A DNA stretch of 64,000 nucleotides from Nocardia alni (GTDB taxonomy: Bacteria > Actinomycetota > Actinomycetes > Mycobacteriales > Mycobacteriaceae), in the NCBI RefSeq assembly GCF_019038435.1, contig NZ_JAGPOX010000021.1:1-64000 (forward strand), in the 5' to 3' direction. The position numbers were made by a program, and so were the translations under genes. The notes beneath the pieces are model-generated. The model saw only the letters and a program-made list of their open reading frames with translations, was not told the origin of the DNA and did not search any database. This document shows positions 55,543 through 63,463 of this stretch, piece by piece. Every line of letters starts with the position of its first letter. Within the stretch, counting starts at the first letter, position 1.

Positions 55543-55601
55543 AGCGCATTTCACCCGCTACCGTGCGTAGGCACATCGCGCCGTGAGAATGACTTCAGCG
55601 T

Positions 55602-55676
55602 TCAGCTGTTGGGACGCTTGCCGTGGTTGGCGGCATTGCCCTTGCGGCTGCGCTTCTTGCGACCACGCTTACCCAT
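55602..55676 (-). CDS. Short 50S ribosomal protein bL37-like peptide
   Basis: A 24-residue basic peptide, MGKRGRKKRSRKGNAANHGK then RPNS, on the minus strand. It matches mycobacterial bL37, a small extra protein of the 50S subunit near the catalytic centre. A ribosome binding site, AGGAG, lies seven bases before ATG 55676. Such genes are usually missed by annotation because of their length. Location between rshA and the biotinyl protein gene is consistent with mycobacteria. Confidence 0.88.
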   Translation of the reverse strand: MGKRGRKKRSRKGNAANHGKRPNS

Positions 55677-55930
55677 CGCTACTCCTATCGTTGCTCGGCT
55701 CGAACCCTCGTAGAGGCGGTACGGACTCGCCTCATACGCGCATTCCGGGATCAGAGGTTCATTCCCGCGATCCGAGGTTACAGCCAACGGCATCGCCGAC
55801 CGCACTCGCCTGGGACGACATGGTGGTTACGCCGGGGTATCCCGTTGCTGATCGGATGTAACCACTGTCGGTGTGGTCCGCTATAACTGTCAGCAGGTCA
55901 ATCACAGTGGCGGTCTACCGGAAGGGTGTC

Positions 55931-56146
55931 ATGGCTGAGGAAGTGCTCGCGGAGATGGTGTCGACCGTCTTCCAGATCGTCGCGCAGGAGGGCGCGGCGG
56001 TGAAGGAGGGTGAGACCCTGGTGCTGCTCGAGTCCATGAAGATGGAGATTCCGGTGGTCGCCGAGGGTGACGGTACGGTGGCCTCGATCAACGTCAAGCC
56101 CGGTGATGTGCTGCAGAAGGGCGATCTGATCGCCGTCATCTCCTAG
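55931..56146 (+). CDS. Small biotin/lipoyl attachment protein (Rv3221c-like)
   Basis: A 71-residue single-domain biotinyl carrier. The attachment motif LLESMKMEIPV carries the lysine, and the surrounding half-barrel reads MVSTVFQIVAQEGAAVKEGE and GTVASINVKPGDVLQKGDLI. It should carry biotin as a swinging arm for an acyl-CoA carboxylase; its partner is unknown, and in M. tuberculosis the counterpart TB7.3 is also a stand-alone protein. ATG 55931 has AAGGGTGTC upstream; the frame opens earlier at 55871. It lies upstream of pdtaS. Confidence 0.93.
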   Translation: MAEEVLAEMVSTVFQIVAQEGAAVKEGETLVLLESMKMEIPVVAEGDGTVASINVKPGDVLQKGDLIAVIS

Positions 56147-56273
56147 AGGCATCTCCTAGGAGATTGCACGCGTCGCGCGCACGCACGACGTGACAACCGA
56201 TTTCGTACGACTATGGGTATCAGGGCTCTCGCGACGCCCACTGGTGCGCTGCGGCGCGGAGAGGCGGGCAGCC

Positions 56274-57785
56274 ATGTCGACGTTGAGCGATCTGCTGGCC
56301 GAGCACACCGACCTACCGGGTGCGGCCGTGGATCATCTGCAGCGGGTGGTGGGCGATTGGCAGCTGCTGTCGGATCTGTCGTTCGCGGACCTGCAACTGT
56401 GGGTCGGTGCGGGCCCGGTCACGCAGGGGGCCGATGTGGTCTGTGTGGCGCAGTGCCGTCCCACCACGGCCGCCACCGTGCATCAGCAGGATCTGGTCGG
56501 CTCGCTCGCCTCCCAGGCCGACCACGCGCAGGTCTTCGAGGCCCTGTCGACGGGCGTGATCGTGCGAGTGAACCTCGACGGCGAGTCCAGCGGCGTCTAC
56601 CACCCCAATCCGGCGCGTATCATCCGCGAGGCGATTCCGGTGCGTGTCGGCGACGACGTGATCGCTGTGCTCGGTCGCGATACCGAGGTGCAGCGGTCCA
56701 AGGTCCGGGGCAACCTGGAGACCGCCTACATGGCCTGCGCCGACGATCTGTGCCAGATGATCGCCGACGGCACCTTCCCGACCCTGGAGGACCGCACCGG
56801 CTCGCATTCCAGCCCACGCGCCGGCGACGGGTTCATCCGCCTGAACACCGAGGGCATCGTCGAGTACGCCAGCCCCAACGCGCTGTCCGCGTACCACCGC
56901 ATGGGCCTGCAGGCCGATCTGGCGGGGCAGGATCTGGCCCAGACGACCCGGTCGCTGATCACCGACCCGTTCGACGCCCAGGAGGTCGTCACCGACATCC
57001 AGGCCGCGCTGGCGGGCAAATCGGGGCGCCGCATGGAGGTGGAGGCGCGCGGGGCGACGGTCCTGCTGCGCACCCTGGTGCTGCGCCCGCGCGGCGAGCT
57101 GGCCGGAGCCGCGGTGCTGGTGCGCGACGTCACCGAGGTCAAGCGCCGCGACCGCGCGCTGCTGTCCAAGGACGCCACGATCCGCGAGATCCACCACCGG
57201 GTGAAGAACAACCTGCAGACCGTCGCGGCACTGCTGCGCCTGCAGGCGCGCCGCACCGAGAACGAGGAGGCGCAGCTGGCGCTGACCGAATCGGTGCGCC
57301 GGGTCACCTCCATCGCCTCGGTGCACGAGATGCTGTCGATGTCGGTCGACGAGGAGGTCGATCTCGACGAGGTCGTGGACCGGCTGCTGCCGATCATGGC
57401 CGACGTGGCGACGGTGAACACCGCCCGCATCAAGGTCCGTCGCGACGGCTCACTGGGCGTCTTCTCGGCCGAACGCGCGACGCCGCTGGTCATGGTGCTC
57501 ACCGAACTAGTGCAGAACGCGATCGAGCACGCCTTCGACTCCGGCGAGAACGGCACCGTCACCATCCGCTCGGAACGGTCGGCGCGCTGGCTGGACGTGA
57601 TCATCGGCGACGACGGGCGCGGCCTGCCGGACGGGTTCAGCCTCGACGGCTCCGACCGGCTCGGCCTGCAGATCGTGCGCACGCTGGTGACCGCCGAGCT
57701 GGGCGGGTCCATCGGGTTGCATCCGGGTGCGGATGTGGGTACCGATGCGGTGCTGCGGGTGCCGCTGGGGCGCAGATCGCGTTGA
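56274..57785 (+). CDS. pdtaS: Cytosolic sensor histidine kinase PdtaS
   Basis: PdtaS phosphorylates the RNA-binding antiterminator PdtaR; in mycobacteria the pair responds to nitric oxide and copper. The 503-residue protein has a GAF-like N-terminal domain (MSTLSDLLAEHTDLPGAAVD onward), a PAS-like domain (about 190-290, FIRLNTEGIVEYASPNALS) and an HWE/HisKA_2 kinase module: phosphoacceptor REIHHRVKNNLQTVAALLRL, N box ELVQNAIEHAF, and GDDGRGLPDGF with LGLQIVRTLV. No membrane helix is present. ATG 56274 used. PdtaR is not in the window. Ended by the hairpin at 57917-57940, with whiB1 converging. Confidence 0.94.
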   Translation: MSTLSDLLAEHTDLPGAAVDHLQRVVGDWQLLSDLSFADLQLWVGAGPVTQGADVVCVAQCRPTTAATVHQQDLVGSLASQADHAQVFEALSTGVIVRVNLDGESSGVYHPNPARIIREAIPVRVGDDVIAVLGRDTEVQRSKVRGNLETAYMACADDLCQMIADGTFPTLEDRTGSHSSPRAGDGFIRLNTEGIVEYASPNALSAYHRMGLQADLAGQDLAQTTRSLITDPFDAQEVVTDIQAALAGKSGRRMEVEARGATVLLRTLVLRPRGELAGAAVLVRDVTEVKRRDRALLSKDATIREIHHRVKNNLQTVAALLRLQARRTENEEAQLALTESVRRVTSIASVHEMLSMSVDEEVDLDEVVDRLLPIMADVATVNTARIKVRRDGSLGVFSAERATPLVMVLTELVQNAIEHAFDSGENGTVTIRSERSARWLDVIIGDDGRGLPDGFSLDGSDRLGLQIVRTLVTAELGGSIGLHPGADVGTDAVLRVPLGRRSR

Positions 57786-57916
57786 ATCCGGCTGAGCCCG
57801 CGCCATTCCCAAATGCTTTCGATCGGAATGACGCAATTGCGCGGATGTGGATTCCGGCAAAATGTACATCTGGATCACAGAGTGGGGATGCCGGAATCAG
57901 GTGTGTGCACAATGAA

Positions 57917-57940
57917 GCCCGGCACCTGAAGGTGCCGGGC
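57917..57940. terminator. Bidirectional hairpin terminator
   Basis: Arms gcccggcacc (57917-57926) and ggtgccgggc (57931-57940) with a tgaa loop lie between the convergent pdtaS and whiB1 genes. Confidence 0.8.
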
Positions 57941-58005
57941 TGAAGTGCGCGTTACGAGCCGGGTAATGCGGTTGTTTCGCGATGGCCGTAACGCCGACCG
58001 TCGTA

Positions 58006-58260
58006 CTAGACGACGGCCCGGGTACGTGTGCGCGCGTTGCGACGCTTGAGTGCGCGCCGCTCGTCTTCGCTCATACCACCCCATACGCCGGCATCCTGTC
58101 CGGACTGCAGGGCCCAGGACAGGCAGTCGGCGGTAACGGGGCAGCGGGCGCAGACCAGCTTGGCATCGGCGATCTGCGCGAGCGCAGGACCACTGTTTCC
58201 CACCGGGAAGAACAGCTCGGGGTCCTCGTCACGACAGATGGCCTTGTGGCGCCAGTCCAT
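58006..58260 (-). CDS. whiB1: WhiB1-type iron-sulphur transcription factor
   Basis: The 84-residue protein starts MDWRHKAICRDEDPELFFPV. Four cysteines bind a 4Fe-4S cluster: C9 and the set CARCPVTADC, and the family turn GVWGGMSEDERR follows. The basic tail RRNARTRTRAVV contacts DNA. WhiB1 is essential in M. tuberculosis and its cluster reacts with nitric oxide; it binds the sigma factor SigA. The ATG at 58260 has AGCAAAGGAGCAG upstream; the frame is open to 58341. Its position next to pdtaS follows M. tuberculosis. Confidence 0.96.
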   Translation of the reverse strand: MDWRHKAICRDEDPELFFPVGNSGPALAQIADAKLVCARCPVTADCLSWALQSGQDAGVWGGMSEDERRALKRRNARTRTRAVV

Positions 58261-58477
58261 TTCCTCTGCTCCTTTGCTGGGCGCTGTAGTGCGCCTCGAG
58301 TTTGTGGTTCGTTCACATGTGCGACTCGCATGTTTCCGCACGGTTGCTTGTGAATGCTTTCACGAACACCGTAGATGTCAATAGCTATGTGGTGCACCGT
58401 GGGGAAGCTCACGCCTAAGATCCCCACTACTGGGATCTGTGGGCTCCTTTCTACCCTGTCGGGTAGGTTTTCGCAGC

Positions 58478-58501
58478 ACAACTGGCGTGTTTCTCAGTTG
58501 T
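58478..58501 (-). terminator. Hairpin at the end of the lipid kinase gene
   Basis: Arms acaactg (58478-58484) and cagttgt (58495-58501) overlap the stop codon at 58494-58496. A second hairpin ctaccc-tgtc-gggtag (58451-58466) lies just beyond, so together they probably end the transcript before whiB1. Confidence 0.5.
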
Positions 58502-59453
58502 GTCGGCCTGATTCCGGCTGCGGAGCGAGCACATCGAGGATCTCCGGGACGGATGTGAAATCCACCATGTTGCGCCGGCCGATGAAATCGCCATCTATTT
58601 GCAATCCGATCGGCGTGGACGCCTCGATTCGCACCGACTTCACATCGTCGTTTCGAAATAGGTTGCGGGACTTGGGATTTCCACCGGCGGCCATCAGCTG
58701 CCTGACCATCCACAGCGACGGCGCCACCGCCATGGAGCGCATGGCAAACACTCCGAGACCGGTTTCGAACGTTGTGCCCGGATTGGTGTGTACCGCGGTG
58801 TTGTCAAGGTAGGTCCACGGCGTGGTATTGGAGATGAAGGCGTAATAAATGTCCGAAACCGGATCATGTCCGGGGATGTGCAGTGTCACAGACGGCTCGC
58901 GGCGGCGGGCCCGGAAGAACTGCCGGATCGAGGTGAGCACATAGCGCGACGGGGTGGCCGTGCGGCCCTTGGCGCGGCTGCGATCGATGGCCGCGCAGAC
59001 CTCGGCGTCCAGCCCGACCCCGGCGCTGAAGCCGAACCAGCGGTCGTCGGCGATGCCGAGACCGATCCGGCGATCCTTGTCCAGTGACAGCAGATCGATG
59101 AGCTGATTGGTGGCGGCCACGGGGTCGGGCCGGATTCCCAATGATCGCGCGAACACGTTCGCCGAACCGCCCGGGATGACGCCGAGCCGGGGCTTCCATG
59201 CCTGTCCGTCGTCGATCTGCGGTAACGGCAGGAAACCGTTGATCGTCTCGTTGACCGTGCCGTCGCCGCCGTGCACCACGATCAGGTCCATCTGGTTGGT
59301 CGCGGCCCACTGCGCGAGCTCGGCCGCGTGTCCGCGGTGCTGGGTGTGCGCGACGATCAACTGAGTGCGGCTCTCCAGCGCGTGCGCCAGCAGATCGCGG
59401 GTCGCGGGCGTGGTGGAGGTGGCATTCGGGTTGACGATCAGCAGCGTCCGCAC
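58494..59453 (-). CDS. Diacylglycerol/lipid kinase family protein (Rv3218-like)
   Basis: The 319-residue protein belongs to the DGK/YegS-type lipid kinase family. It opens MRTLLIVNPNATSTTPATR, with the catalytic glycine-rich loop LIVVHGGDGTVNETINGFL and the conserved LGVIPGGSANVFARSLG. Later strands include RWFGFSAGVGLDAEV and SDIYYAFISNTTPWTYLDN. These enzymes phosphorylate diacylglycerol or a related lipid with ATP at the membrane face. The ATG at 59453 is used; no membrane helix. It precedes whiB1 on the same strand, as in M. tuberculosis. Confidence 0.93.
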   Translation of the reverse strand: MRTLLIVNPNATSTTPATRDLLAHALESRTQLIVAHTQHRGHAAELAQWAATNQMDLIVVHGGDGTVNETINGFLPLPQIDDGQAWKPRLGVIPGGSANVFARSLGIRPDPVAATNQLIDLLSLDKDRRIGLGIADDRWFGFSAGVGLDAEVCAAIDRSRAKGRTATPSRYVLTSIRQFFRARRREPSVTLHIPGHDPVSDIYYAFISNTTPWTYLDNTAVHTNPGTTFETGLGVFAMRSMAVAPSLWMVRQLMAAGGNPKSRNLFRNDDVKSVRIEASTPIGLQIDGDFIGRRNMVDFTSVPEILDVLAPQPESGRHN

Positions 59454-59600
59454 GTTACGAGCGTACTGACAGACTGTGTGCGAACTGTGTGGGACCGTGC
59501 GGGCGGGAGTGCCAACGGCGTGCGAATTCCGGGTGTGAGCCGGGGATCTGCTCCGATGCCCTGGTCGCTGTCCGTCGCGCGGTGGTCGTAGGCTGGGCGC

Positions 59601-60047
59601 GTGGCGAAGCAGAACTCCGATGACAGCGGCACGGAATCCGGCGTCCGGCGTGGCGTGCCCGCGACGGTGCGTGGGGCGGGGGCCGTGTCGATGCTGGAGG
59701 GCGCGTTCGGGCTGATCCTGGCGATCGTGTTCATCGTGCGCGGTGTGTCCGGGGCCGATCAGAGCAAGACCAGCGGCTACGGCACCGCGGGCTGGTTCGT
59801 GATCTTCGGCGGCGCGGTGCTGGCGGCGGGGGTTGGGCTGTTCCTCGGCAAGCGGTGGGGGCGTGCCATCGCGGTGATCGCGAACATCCTGCTGCTTCCG
59901 GCGGCCTGGTACATGATCAGCGGCAATCTGGTGCCGTTGGGGATTCCGCTCGGGGTGGTCGCGCTGGTCGGGCTCGGATTGTTGTTCTCGCCGCCGTCGT
60001 CACGGTGGATGGCGCAGGGGTACGACTCGTCGATCGGGTCGGCCTGA
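59601..60047 (+). CDS. Four-helix integral membrane protein (Rv3217c-like)
   Basis: A 148-residue protein with four membrane segments: SMLEGAFGLILAIVFIVRGV, AGWFVIFGGAVLAAGVGLFL, WGRAIAVIANILLLPAAWYM and VPLGIPLGVVALVGLGLLFS. The first 28 residues are polar and cytoplasmic. GTG 59601 is the start that gives the typical family N-terminus MAKQNSDD. The family is uncharacterised. Mycobacterial counterpart Rv3217c sits at the same position between the lipid kinase and GNAT genes. It converges with the GNAT gene. Confidence 0.85.
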   Translation: MAKQNSDDSGTESGVRRGVPATVRGAGAVSMLEGAFGLILAIVFIVRGVSGADQSKTSGYGTAGWFVIFGGAVLAAGVGLFLGKRWGRAIAVIANILLLPAAWYMISGNLVPLGIPLGVVALVGLGLLFSPPSSRWMAQGYDSSIGSA

Positions 60048-60056
60048 CCTGCGCGG

Positions 60057-60680
60057 TCACCGGGGTGCGCGCCACATGGGCCACAGTGGCGGGCCTCCGT
60101 CGGTGATGTCGAGTTCGCTCTGCACCTCGTAGCCGAAGCGCTGGTAGTAGGGGATGTTGTCCGGCTTACTCGATTCGAGATAGGCAGGACTGGCCACGGC
60201 ATCGCAGTGGGCCAGACGCGGGGCCAGCAGCGCTTGGCCGTAGCCGCGTCCACGCGCGGTGGGCAGCGTGCCGACGAAGGCCAGGTACCAGTGCGGATCG
60301 TCGGGATGATGCTGGGCCATTCGATCGGCCACCCGTGCGGAGACGAGCGTTCGGCCGCGCAGTGCGCGCGCCAACGCGGGCGCCATTCGCAGCTGGGTGA
60401 GGCCGGAGGGCGCCCAGCGGCCCGGGGGAGCCCACCCGGCGGCGCCGACCATGACGCCGGCGTCGTCGAAGACCACATCGACGGTGTCCAGGAATTGGTG
60501 CCGGGCCATGGTCCCGAACATCGTCGTCAAACGCCGGACGCGGGTCGTGGAATCCGGTAGCAGCCAGGCGAATACGGGATCGTCGGCGAACGCCGAGCCG
60601 AGGACCCGTGCCAGCTCGGCGATATCCGACGTCGTCGCCGGACGGACAGTCCCCGCCATGTGTTCCACGATAGGGGACAT
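60057..60680 (-). CDS. GNAT-family N-acetyltransferase (Rv3216-like)
   Basis: The 207-residue protein has the GNAT fold: VRPATTSDIAELARVLGSAF, YLAFVGTLPTARGRGYGQAL with the acetyl-CoA binding RGxG, and SSKPDNIPYYQRFGYEVQSE near the end. Acetyl acceptor unknown. The ATG at 60680 or 60659 (MAGTVRPAT) could be the start. In M. tuberculosis Rv3216 sits in the same position. Confidence 0.9.
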   Translation of the reverse strand: MSPIVEHMAGTVRPATTSDIAELARVLGSAFADDPVFAWLLPDSTTRVRRLTTMFGTMARHQFLDTVDVVFDDAGVMVGAAGWAPPGRWAPSGLTQLRMAPALARALRGRTLVSARVADRMAQHHPDDPHWYLAFVGTLPTARGRGYGQALLAPRLAHCDAVASPAYLESSKPDNIPYYQRFGYEVQSELDITDGGPPLWPMWRAPR

Positions 60681-60847
60681 ATGCGACAGTGTGCGGGAGA
60701 TTGTTTCGTTCAGATTTCGGCGTCACTCGATGGTCTGCCTGCGGTCTCGGGCTGAAGTGGCGGACCGCCGTCGGTCGAGTCGCCACTCGCGCAGGGCAGG
60801 TATCCGGGCTGGCCAGCGTCGGCGGATTTGCGATCACGAATCTCCTC

Positions 60848-60975
60848 GGATCCAGCTCGGCTGGACGAGCGGCCAGCGAGATCCGCTCTGTAGCGACCTC
60901 GGTGAGCAGGAGGACTTCCTCATGGGCGGTGGGGCGTGCTCGCTGGCACTCGGACTGGCGCTCAGCGGTGCGGGC
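60848..60975 (-). pseudogene. Decayed duplicate of the C-terminus of the adjacent sigma factor gene
   Basis: The minus strand reads TAHEEVLLLTEVATERISLA then ARPA, against TAYEEAILLTENATERAFLA then ARLA at the end of the intact sigma gene (61003-62307). About 17 of 24 residues match, and DNA similarity runs for over 100 bases. No start or full-length frame exists. It lies 3' of the intact gene, as the relic of a second copy. Confidence 0.75.
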
Positions 60976-61002
60976 GGCCGATTTTCCGATGAACGAGGTT
61001 CA

Positions 61003-62307
61003 TCAGGCGTCGAGTTCGGCCAGCCGGGCGGCCAGGAAGGCGCGTTCCGTGGCGTTTTCGGTGAGCAGGATGGCCTCTTCGTAGGCGGTGCGGGCCTCCC
61101 GGGTGCGGCCGAGTTCGGCCAGGAAGTGCGCGCGGGCGGCAGGTAGGTAGCCGTATCCGGCCAGTTGGGGTTCGGCGGACAGTTCGTCCAGCGAGGTCAG
61201 ACCTGCGGCGGGGCCCTGTGCCATCCCGACGGCCACTGCTCGGTTCAAGGCGACCACCGGTGACGGCCACACCTGGACCAGCACGTCGTAGAGGCCGACG
61301 ATCTCGGCCCAATCGGTGTCGGCGTAGGTGGGCGCCTCGGCGTGCACCGCGGCGATCGCGGCCTGGAGGGCGTATCGGCCCGGCTCGCGGGCCAGGGCCG
61401 CGCGGACCAGCGCGATGCCCTCGGTGATCCGGTCGCGGTCCCAGCGGGTGCGGTCCTGATCGGACAGGGGCAGCATCGAGCCATCGACGTCGGTGCGGGC
61501 CTCGCGGCGGGCGTCGGTCAGCAGGATGAGCGCGAGAAGTCCTGTGACGTCGGGATTTTCGGGGAGCAACGTGTGCAGCATGCGGGCCAGGTCGGTGGCC
61601 CGCTCGGTCAGATCGCGGCGGATCAGATCGGCGCCCGAGGGTGCGGTGTGGCCGGTGGTGAACAGCAGGTGCACGACCGCGAGCACGGCCTCGATGCGTT
61701 CGGGCAACTCGTTCGGGCCGGGCACGCGATACGGGATGCGGGCGGCGGCGATCTTCTTCTTCGCCCGGGTGATGCGCGCGGCCATGGTCGGCTCGGCGAC
61801 CAGGAACGCGCGGGCCACCTCGGCGGTGCTGAGCCCGCAGACCAGTCGCAGTGTCAGCGCGACCTGTGCCTCGGGTGACAGTGCCGGGTGGGCGCAGGTG
61901 CAGATGAGCCGGAGTCGATCGTCGGGGATTTCCTCCAGTGCGGTGATCGCGGCGTCGGCCACGTCGCCGGTGTGCTCGTCCTCGATCAGCAGCGGCAGCG
62001 CCCGGCGCATGGTCGACTGCTGTCGCAGCAGGTCGAGGGCGCGATTGCGGGCTACCGTCGTCAGCCAGGCGGCGGGCCGCGCGGGTACCCCCTGCGCGGC
62101 CCACCGATGCAGCGCCTGCGCGTAGGCGTCCTGCACACACTCCTCGGCCAGATCCAGATCCCGGGTGATCCGTACGGTCGTCGCGAGCACGAACGCCCAC
62201 TCCCGCCGGTGCGCATCGGCCACTGCGGCGGCCACTTCCGGCTGCCGCGTTGGCGAGGCGTCCGGCGACGTGGACGAGTCCGCGGAGTGCGGATCCACCC
62301 GGGTCAC
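61003..62307 (-). CDS. ECF sigma factor with DUF6596/TPR C-terminal extension (ECF42-like)
   Basis: The 434-residue protein has a sigma-70 region 2 (RREWAFVLATTVRITRDLDL, AEECVQDAYAQALHRWAAQG), region 4 (AQVALTLRLVCGLSTAEVAR, AEPTMAARITRAKKKI) and a long C-terminal helical domain of TPR-like repeats, ending LAELGRTREARTAYEEAILL. Sigma factors of this type act without a classical anti-sigma factor, and are encoded beside DGPF/YCII proteins, as here. Target genes are unknown. ATG 62307 used. A decayed copy of its 3' end lies downstream (60848-60975). Confidence 0.92.
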   Translation of the reverse strand: MTRVDPHSADSSTSPDASPTRQPEVAAAVADAHRREWAFVLATTVRITRDLDLAEECVQDAYAQALHRWAAQGVPARPAAWLTTVARNRALDLLRQQSTMRRALPLLIEDEHTGDVADAAITALEEIPDDRLRLICTCAHPALSPEAQVALTLRLVCGLSTAEVARAFLVAEPTMAARITRAKKKIAAARIPYRVPGPNELPERIEAVLAVVHLLFTTGHTAPSGADLIRRDLTERATDLARMLHTLLPENPDVTGLLALILLTDARREARTDVDGSMLPLSDQDRTRWDRDRITEGIALVRAALAREPGRYALQAAIAAVHAEAPTYADTDWAEIVGLYDVLVQVWPSPVVALNRAVAVGMAQGPAAGLTSLDELSAEPQLAGYGYLPAARAHFLAELGRTREARTAYEEAILLTENATERAFLAARLAELDA

Positions 62308-62321
62308 GGTGTCGTTCCTGA

Positions 62322-62366
62322 CCGATTCGGCCGACTCTGTCGAGCGCGAGGATCGGGCGATGCGGG
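62322..62366 (-). pseudogene. Short decayed duplicate of the YCII gene end
   Basis: The 36 bases around gaggatcgggcg (62348-62359) match the 3' end of the YCII gene at 62471-62500 at about 29 of 36 positions, including sequence beyond the stop. It lies between the YCII gene and the sigma gene, just before the sigma start. Confidence 0.45.
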
Positions 62367-62477
62367 TACGCCCACATGTTCTCGCCGGACAGCCGCACCG
62401 GAGTTCGGTGTCCTATGGGCGGACGCGTGGGACGGATTCATCCGGGTCATGATCTCGCGCTCTGTGACTCGGCCGGA

Positions 62478-62819
62478 TCAGCCGAGCGTGAGGATCGGGC
62501 GTACCTCGACCCCGCCCTCGAGCATCGGCACCTGCTTGGCGACCTCGAGCGCCGCGTCCAGATCCTTCGCCTCGATCAGGTAGTAACCACCGAGTTGCTC
62601 CTTGGTCTCGGCGAACGGCCCGTCCGTGATCACGAACCCACCGGCTCCGTCCTGCCGGACGCTGGTCGCGCTGTGACTCCACGCGAGTGCGTTACCGCCG
62701 GCGATCGCGGCCTGGTTGGCCTGCATGAAGTCCACGTGACTCTGCATGACCGGCTCGCCGGGCGAGGGCTCGGGCACAGCGCGCTCATCCTGATAGATCA
62801 GGACCAGATATTGCGACAT
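62478..62819 (-). CDS. YCII-related DGPF-domain protein, sigma partner
   Basis: The 113-residue protein starts MSQYLVLIYQDERAVPEPSP and contains the namesake motif VITDGPFAETKEQLGGYYLI, ending PMLEGGVEVRPILTLG. DGPF proteins of this type are dimeric ferredoxin-like folds and are the usual neighbours of ECF42-like sigma factors; their role may be signal perception. ATG 62819 chosen, with AGGACGGTAATC upstream. It precedes the sigma gene on the same strand, about 170 bases away. Confidence 0.93.
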   Translation of the reverse strand: MSQYLVLIYQDERAVPEPSPGEPVMQSHVDFMQANQAAIAGGNALAWSHSATSVRQDGAGGFVITDGPFAETKEQLGGYYLIEAKDLDAALEVAKQVPMLEGGVEVRPILTLG

Positions 62820-62986
62820 GATTACCGTCCTTACGAGTGTGTGGCCCGCTGTTCGGACCATTCAACTCTCCGACGCATACCGTCCGGCGGAATCGACAGT
62901 CCTGGCGGAAATTCTCAGACGGGTTGCGCTCATGCGACGTCAGCGGGCTAGGGGCCAAGCTCGATACTGCCAGGCTGAGCCGTGGT

Positions 62987-63463
62987 TCAATCTTGCGCCA
63001 GGGCGGTCAGGGCCTGTCCGGTGAGGCGAAACCCGGTCCACTCGTCCTGAGCCTCGGCGCCCAGCGCCTTGTAGAACTCGATCGAGGGTGTGTTCCAGTC
63101 CAGCACCGACCAGTCCACCCGGCGGTATCCTTTGGCGACGGCCTCACGTGCCAGCGCCGCGATCAGGGCCTTACCCAGCCCCAGGCCGCGAGCCTCCGGC
63201 TTGACGAACAGATCCTCGAGGTAGATCCCGTGCGTTCCGGTCCAGGTCGAATAATTGAGAAACCAGATCGCGCATCCCAGCACCTCACCACCCGAATCTC
63301 GTTGCGCCACATGGGCGAACAGCTTCGGCTCCGGGCAGAACAGGGCGGCGTGCAACTGCTCGTCGGTCAGTGTGCACTCGTGGCGAGCCTTCTCGTATTC
63401 CGCGAGGTCGTAGACCAGTCCTACCATCGCGGTCACGTCCTGCGGGGTAGCCCGCCGGATCAT
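62987..63463 (-). CDS. GNAT N-acetyltransferase, diamine (SSAT-like) type
   Basis: The 158-residue protein begins MIRRATPQDVTAMVGLVYDL and shows the SSAT-like pattern: AEYEKARHECTLTDEQLHAA, GCAIWFLNYSTWTGTHGIYL, EDLFVKPEARGLGLGKALIA (acetyl-CoA loop RGxGxG/A) and WSVLDWNTPSIEFYKALGAE. Such enzymes acetylate polyamines or small amines such as thialysine. Its start overlaps the stop of the upstream phosphatase gene as ATGA, so both are co-translated. Confidence 0.93.
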   Translation of the reverse strand: MIRRATPQDVTAMVGLVYDLAEYEKARHECTLTDEQLHAALFCPEPKLFAHVAQRDSGGEVLGCAIWFLNYSTWTGTHGIYLEDLFVKPEARGLGLGKALIAALAREAVAKGYRRVDWSVLDWNTPSIEFYKALGAEAQDEWTGFRLTGQALTALAQD

